Shown here: one piece after another, positions 6,792 to 8,165 of the stretch
Layout: the number at the start of each line of letters is the position of its first letter
Numbering within the stretch: position 1 is the first letter of the stretch
Assembly: GCA_003577005.1 (NCBI GenBank)
Contig: QEUW01000336.1
Coordinates: forward strand, 1 to 8,165
DNA from: Chloroflexota bacterium
Lineage (GTDB): Bacteria; Chloroflexota; Anaerolineae; Caldilineales; Caldilineaceae
Reading direction: 5' to 3'
Length of the DNA: 8,165 nucleotides
Position numbers and translations under genes: made by a program
Notes under the pieces: model-generated
Seen by the model: only the letters and a program-made list of their open reading frames with translations
Database searches by the model: none
What the model was told of the DNA's origin: nothing

Positions 6792-7067
6792 TGTTAGCTG
6801 CCACAATCTCCACGCAATTTGTTCACATTTTTTTCATATATGTCTGGAATACTACGAGAAAGCACAATATCCCCAGAGTGGGCTATGCACAATGCTCGTC
6901 ATGCCGGGGAGTGGGTCAGGTTGCTCGTCCGTTTTGCCGATTACGCAGGTATCCATCGTGTCCATTACTACAATCTGGAACACAAAGAACGGGCATGATG
7001 CGCAACTTTCCCATTGTTTCACCGTTAGCCCATATAGAAATGCGTTTTTAGGCAAGGCGAAGGATAG
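6792..7067. other. Divergent intergenic region upstream of the two-component system
   Basis: This stretch separates the minus-strand DUF302 side from the plus-strand response regulator and presumably holds the promoter of the latter. It is more AT-rich near 6815-6860 (run of seven T, CATATATG). CATATAGAAAT near 7031-7041 could hold a -10 element, but no clear -35 partner is visible. Short open frames on both strands lack ribosome binding sites and family resemblance and are not called. GAAGGA (7059-7064), three nt before the ATG at 7068, is the likely ribosome binding site of the response regulator. Confidence 0.4.
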
Positions 7068-7790
7068 ATGAGCGTCACCGTTCTGGTCATCGAGGATGAT
7101 CCCCAAATCCGGCGTGTGGTAGAGGGCTACCTCCAGCAGGCCGGCTATCGTGTGTTGACGGCTGCCGACGGCGTCACCGGCTTGTCATTGGCCCAGCAGG
7201 CCAGGCCCAACCTGCTGGTGCTGGACTTGATGCTGCCCGGCCTCGACGGGCTCGAACTGGCCCGCCGGCTGCGCGCCAGCCCGGACCCGGCGCTGGCCGG
7301 GATGTACATCATCATGCTCACCGCCCGCGTGGAGGAGACTGAACGAGTCGTCGGGCTGGAGCTGGGCGCCGATGATTATGTGACCAAGCCCTTTAGCCCG
7401 CGCGAGTTGGTAGCGCGGGTGCGTGCGGCGCTGCGGCGCCTGGAAGGCCAGGAGAGAGCCACCGCCACCCAGGTGTTGCACGCCGGCCCGCTGCGCCTCG
7501 ACCCCACCTACCGCACGGTGACGCTCGACGATGCGCCGATCGAGCTGACTGTCACCGAGTTTGACCTGCTCCATTATCTCATGCTACATCCTGGACGTCC
7601 CTTTTCACGCGCCGAACTGCTCGATGTCACCCAGCCCGATGCAGCGGGCGATGTCTCGGCTTATGAGCGGACAATTGATGTGCATATCAAGAATTTGCGC
7701 CAGAAACTGGGCGAGAGTGGCCGCCGCAGCCGGTTTATTGAAACCGTCCACGGGATCGGCTATCGCTTGGTGACAGTTGGCGATCTGTAA
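7068..7790 (+). CDS. OmpR/PhoB-family response regulator
   Basis: This 240-residue cytoplasmic transcription factor is full length for the family. The N-terminal receiver domain (about 1-120) has the acidic pocket Glu9-Asp10-Asp11, the phospho-acceptor Asp53 in LVLDLMLPG, the switch Thr85 (MLTAR), Tyr104 and the conserved Lys107 in DDYVTKPF. The C-terminal winged-helix DNA-binding domain (about 138-236) shows [20 protein letters not shown], the recognition-helix segment [18 protein letters not shown] and the wing [13 protein letters not shown]. All phosphorylation residues are intact, so it should be activated by a partner kinase. That partner is almost certainly the histidine kinase starting 16 nt downstream in the same transcription unit. 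The regulon cannot be read from the window. The divergent DUF302 unit is a plausible target by position only. Confidence 0.95.
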   Translation: MSVTVLVIEDDPQIRRVVEGYLQQAGYRVLTAADGVTGLSLAQQARPNLLVLDLMLPGLDGLELARRLRASPDPALAGMYIIMLTARVEETERVVGLELGADDYVTKPFSPRELVARVRAALRRLEGQERATATQVLHAGPLRLDPTYRTVTLDDAPIELTVTEFDLLHYLMLHPGRPFSRAELLDVTQPDAAGDVSAYERTIDVHIKNLRQKLGESGRRSRFIETVHGIGYRLVTVGDL

Positions 7791-7797
7791 AGGGGCC

Positions 7798-7801
7798 GGA
7801 G
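7798..7801 (+). promoter_or_regulatory. Ribosome binding site of the histidine kinase
   Basis: GGAG is followed by 5 nt (AAGAA) and the ATG at 7807. It supports that start and translation coupled closely to the response regulator gene. Confidence 0.65.
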
Positions 7802-7806
7802 AAGAA

Positions 7807-8165
7807 ATGAACTGTCCAATAACAAGCCGGTTGTGGTTCAGGTTGATCGGCGCCTTCACGTTGGTGATCACCATCGGCGTGCTCGTCACCGTTGTCCTCA
7901 CCCGCCAGGGCGCCGCAACCCGCTTTGCCCATTTCATGGTCGACCACCACATGGTCCGGCCGGAACGGCTGCAGCAACTGCTGGCCGACTATTACGGCCA
8001 GCGGAACGGTTGGACGGGCATCGAGCAGCAACTCTCGCTCATCGTCGAGCTTGCGTCGGATGGCGCCATGAGCAGCATGATGGGTGGCATGATGGGCATG
8101 CACAACAATCGTATGCAGGTGATCGATACCGCCAACAGGGTGGTGGCAGATACCCAGGGCGCTGC
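7807..8165 (+). CDS. Sensor histidine kinase, N-terminal part, Met-rich sensor (3' end outside window)
   Basis: The frame is open to the window end, giving 119 residues. A short basic N-terminus is followed by one membrane helix (about 9-32, LWFRLIGAFTLVITIGVLVTVVL) and then an extracytoplasmic region. That topology, and the position 16 nt after an OmpR-type regulator, identify it as the cognate membrane sensor kinase. The second membrane helix, HAMP, dimerisation and ATP-binding domains would lie outside the window. The sensor region has a His/Met cluster at 42-49 (HFMVDHHM). It also has a Met-rich stretch at 88-103 with Met at 88, 91, 92, 95, 96, 98 and 103 and His99. Thioether and imidazole ligands spaced like this suggest copper(I) or silver binding, or methionine oxidation sensing. 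This is inference; the stretch could also be a flexible loop. Confidence 0.8.
   Translation, partial: MNCPITSRLWFRLIGAFTLVITIGVLVTVVLTRQGAATRFAHFMVDHHMVRPERLQQLLADYYGQRNGWTGIEQQLSLIVELASDGAMSSMMGGMMGMHNNRMQVIDTANRVVADTQGA

Noticed and set aside
6791..7051. 86-codon frame with a CSSC motif before the response regulator
   Set aside because: No ribosome binding site, no family resemblance, spacer-like composition, and it covers the expected promoter region of the two-component genes.

Overview
The window looks like chromosomal DNA from a Chloroflexota bacterium, probably an Anaerolineae/Caldilineae-type lineage. This rests on protein style rather than a marker gene. Three large secreted or surface proteins use Thr/Pro-rich linkers (ATPTxTPT type), PA14, DUF11 and FnIII-like beta-sandwich modules. 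Two of them end in a short hydrophobic LPLI/LPFI tail of a kind I associate with secreted proteins of this phylum. Coding DNA is GC-rich, and the spacers are clearly more AT-rich.

Left part (1-5218, + strand): three consecutive surface-protein genes. The first (2-1012) enters from outside the window and is a string of FnIII-like modules. A 20-bp perfect hairpin follows its stop. After a 333-bp spacer with no convincing gene comes a predicted lipoprotein (1414-3633) with three IPT/TIG-like repeats, a PA14 domain and a six-cysteine C-terminal domain. The third (3764-5218) has a signal peptide, a jelly-roll-like domain, a Thr/Pro linker of about 100 residues and a DUF11 domain. Between the second and third genes lies a 99-bp, almost fully palindromic element flanked by a 7-bp direct repeat (ATTCTAC). 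It looks like a small non-autonomous inverted-repeat insertion (MITE-like). Removing it with one repeat copy would leave the two genes only 24 nt apart, as in an operon.

Middle part (5398-6615, - strand): a two-gene unit with a DUF302 protein upstream of a CPBP-family membrane protease homologue that has two altered motif positions. Upstream of DUF302 is a frameshifted relic of a SHOCT domain (6646-6743), then an AT-rich imperfect palindrome that could be an operator or promoter.

Right part (7068-8165, + strand): an OmpR/PhoB-type response regulator, followed 16 nt later by the start of a sensor histidine kinase cut by the window end. Its visible extracytoplasmic sensor contains a Met-rich stretch (7 Met and 1 His in 16 residues), which suggests soft-metal (Cu/Ag) or oxidant sensing. 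DUF302, the SHOCT relic and this two-component system may form a stress or metal-response neighbourhood; that link is inference. No RNA genes, CRISPR arrays or transposase genes were found.
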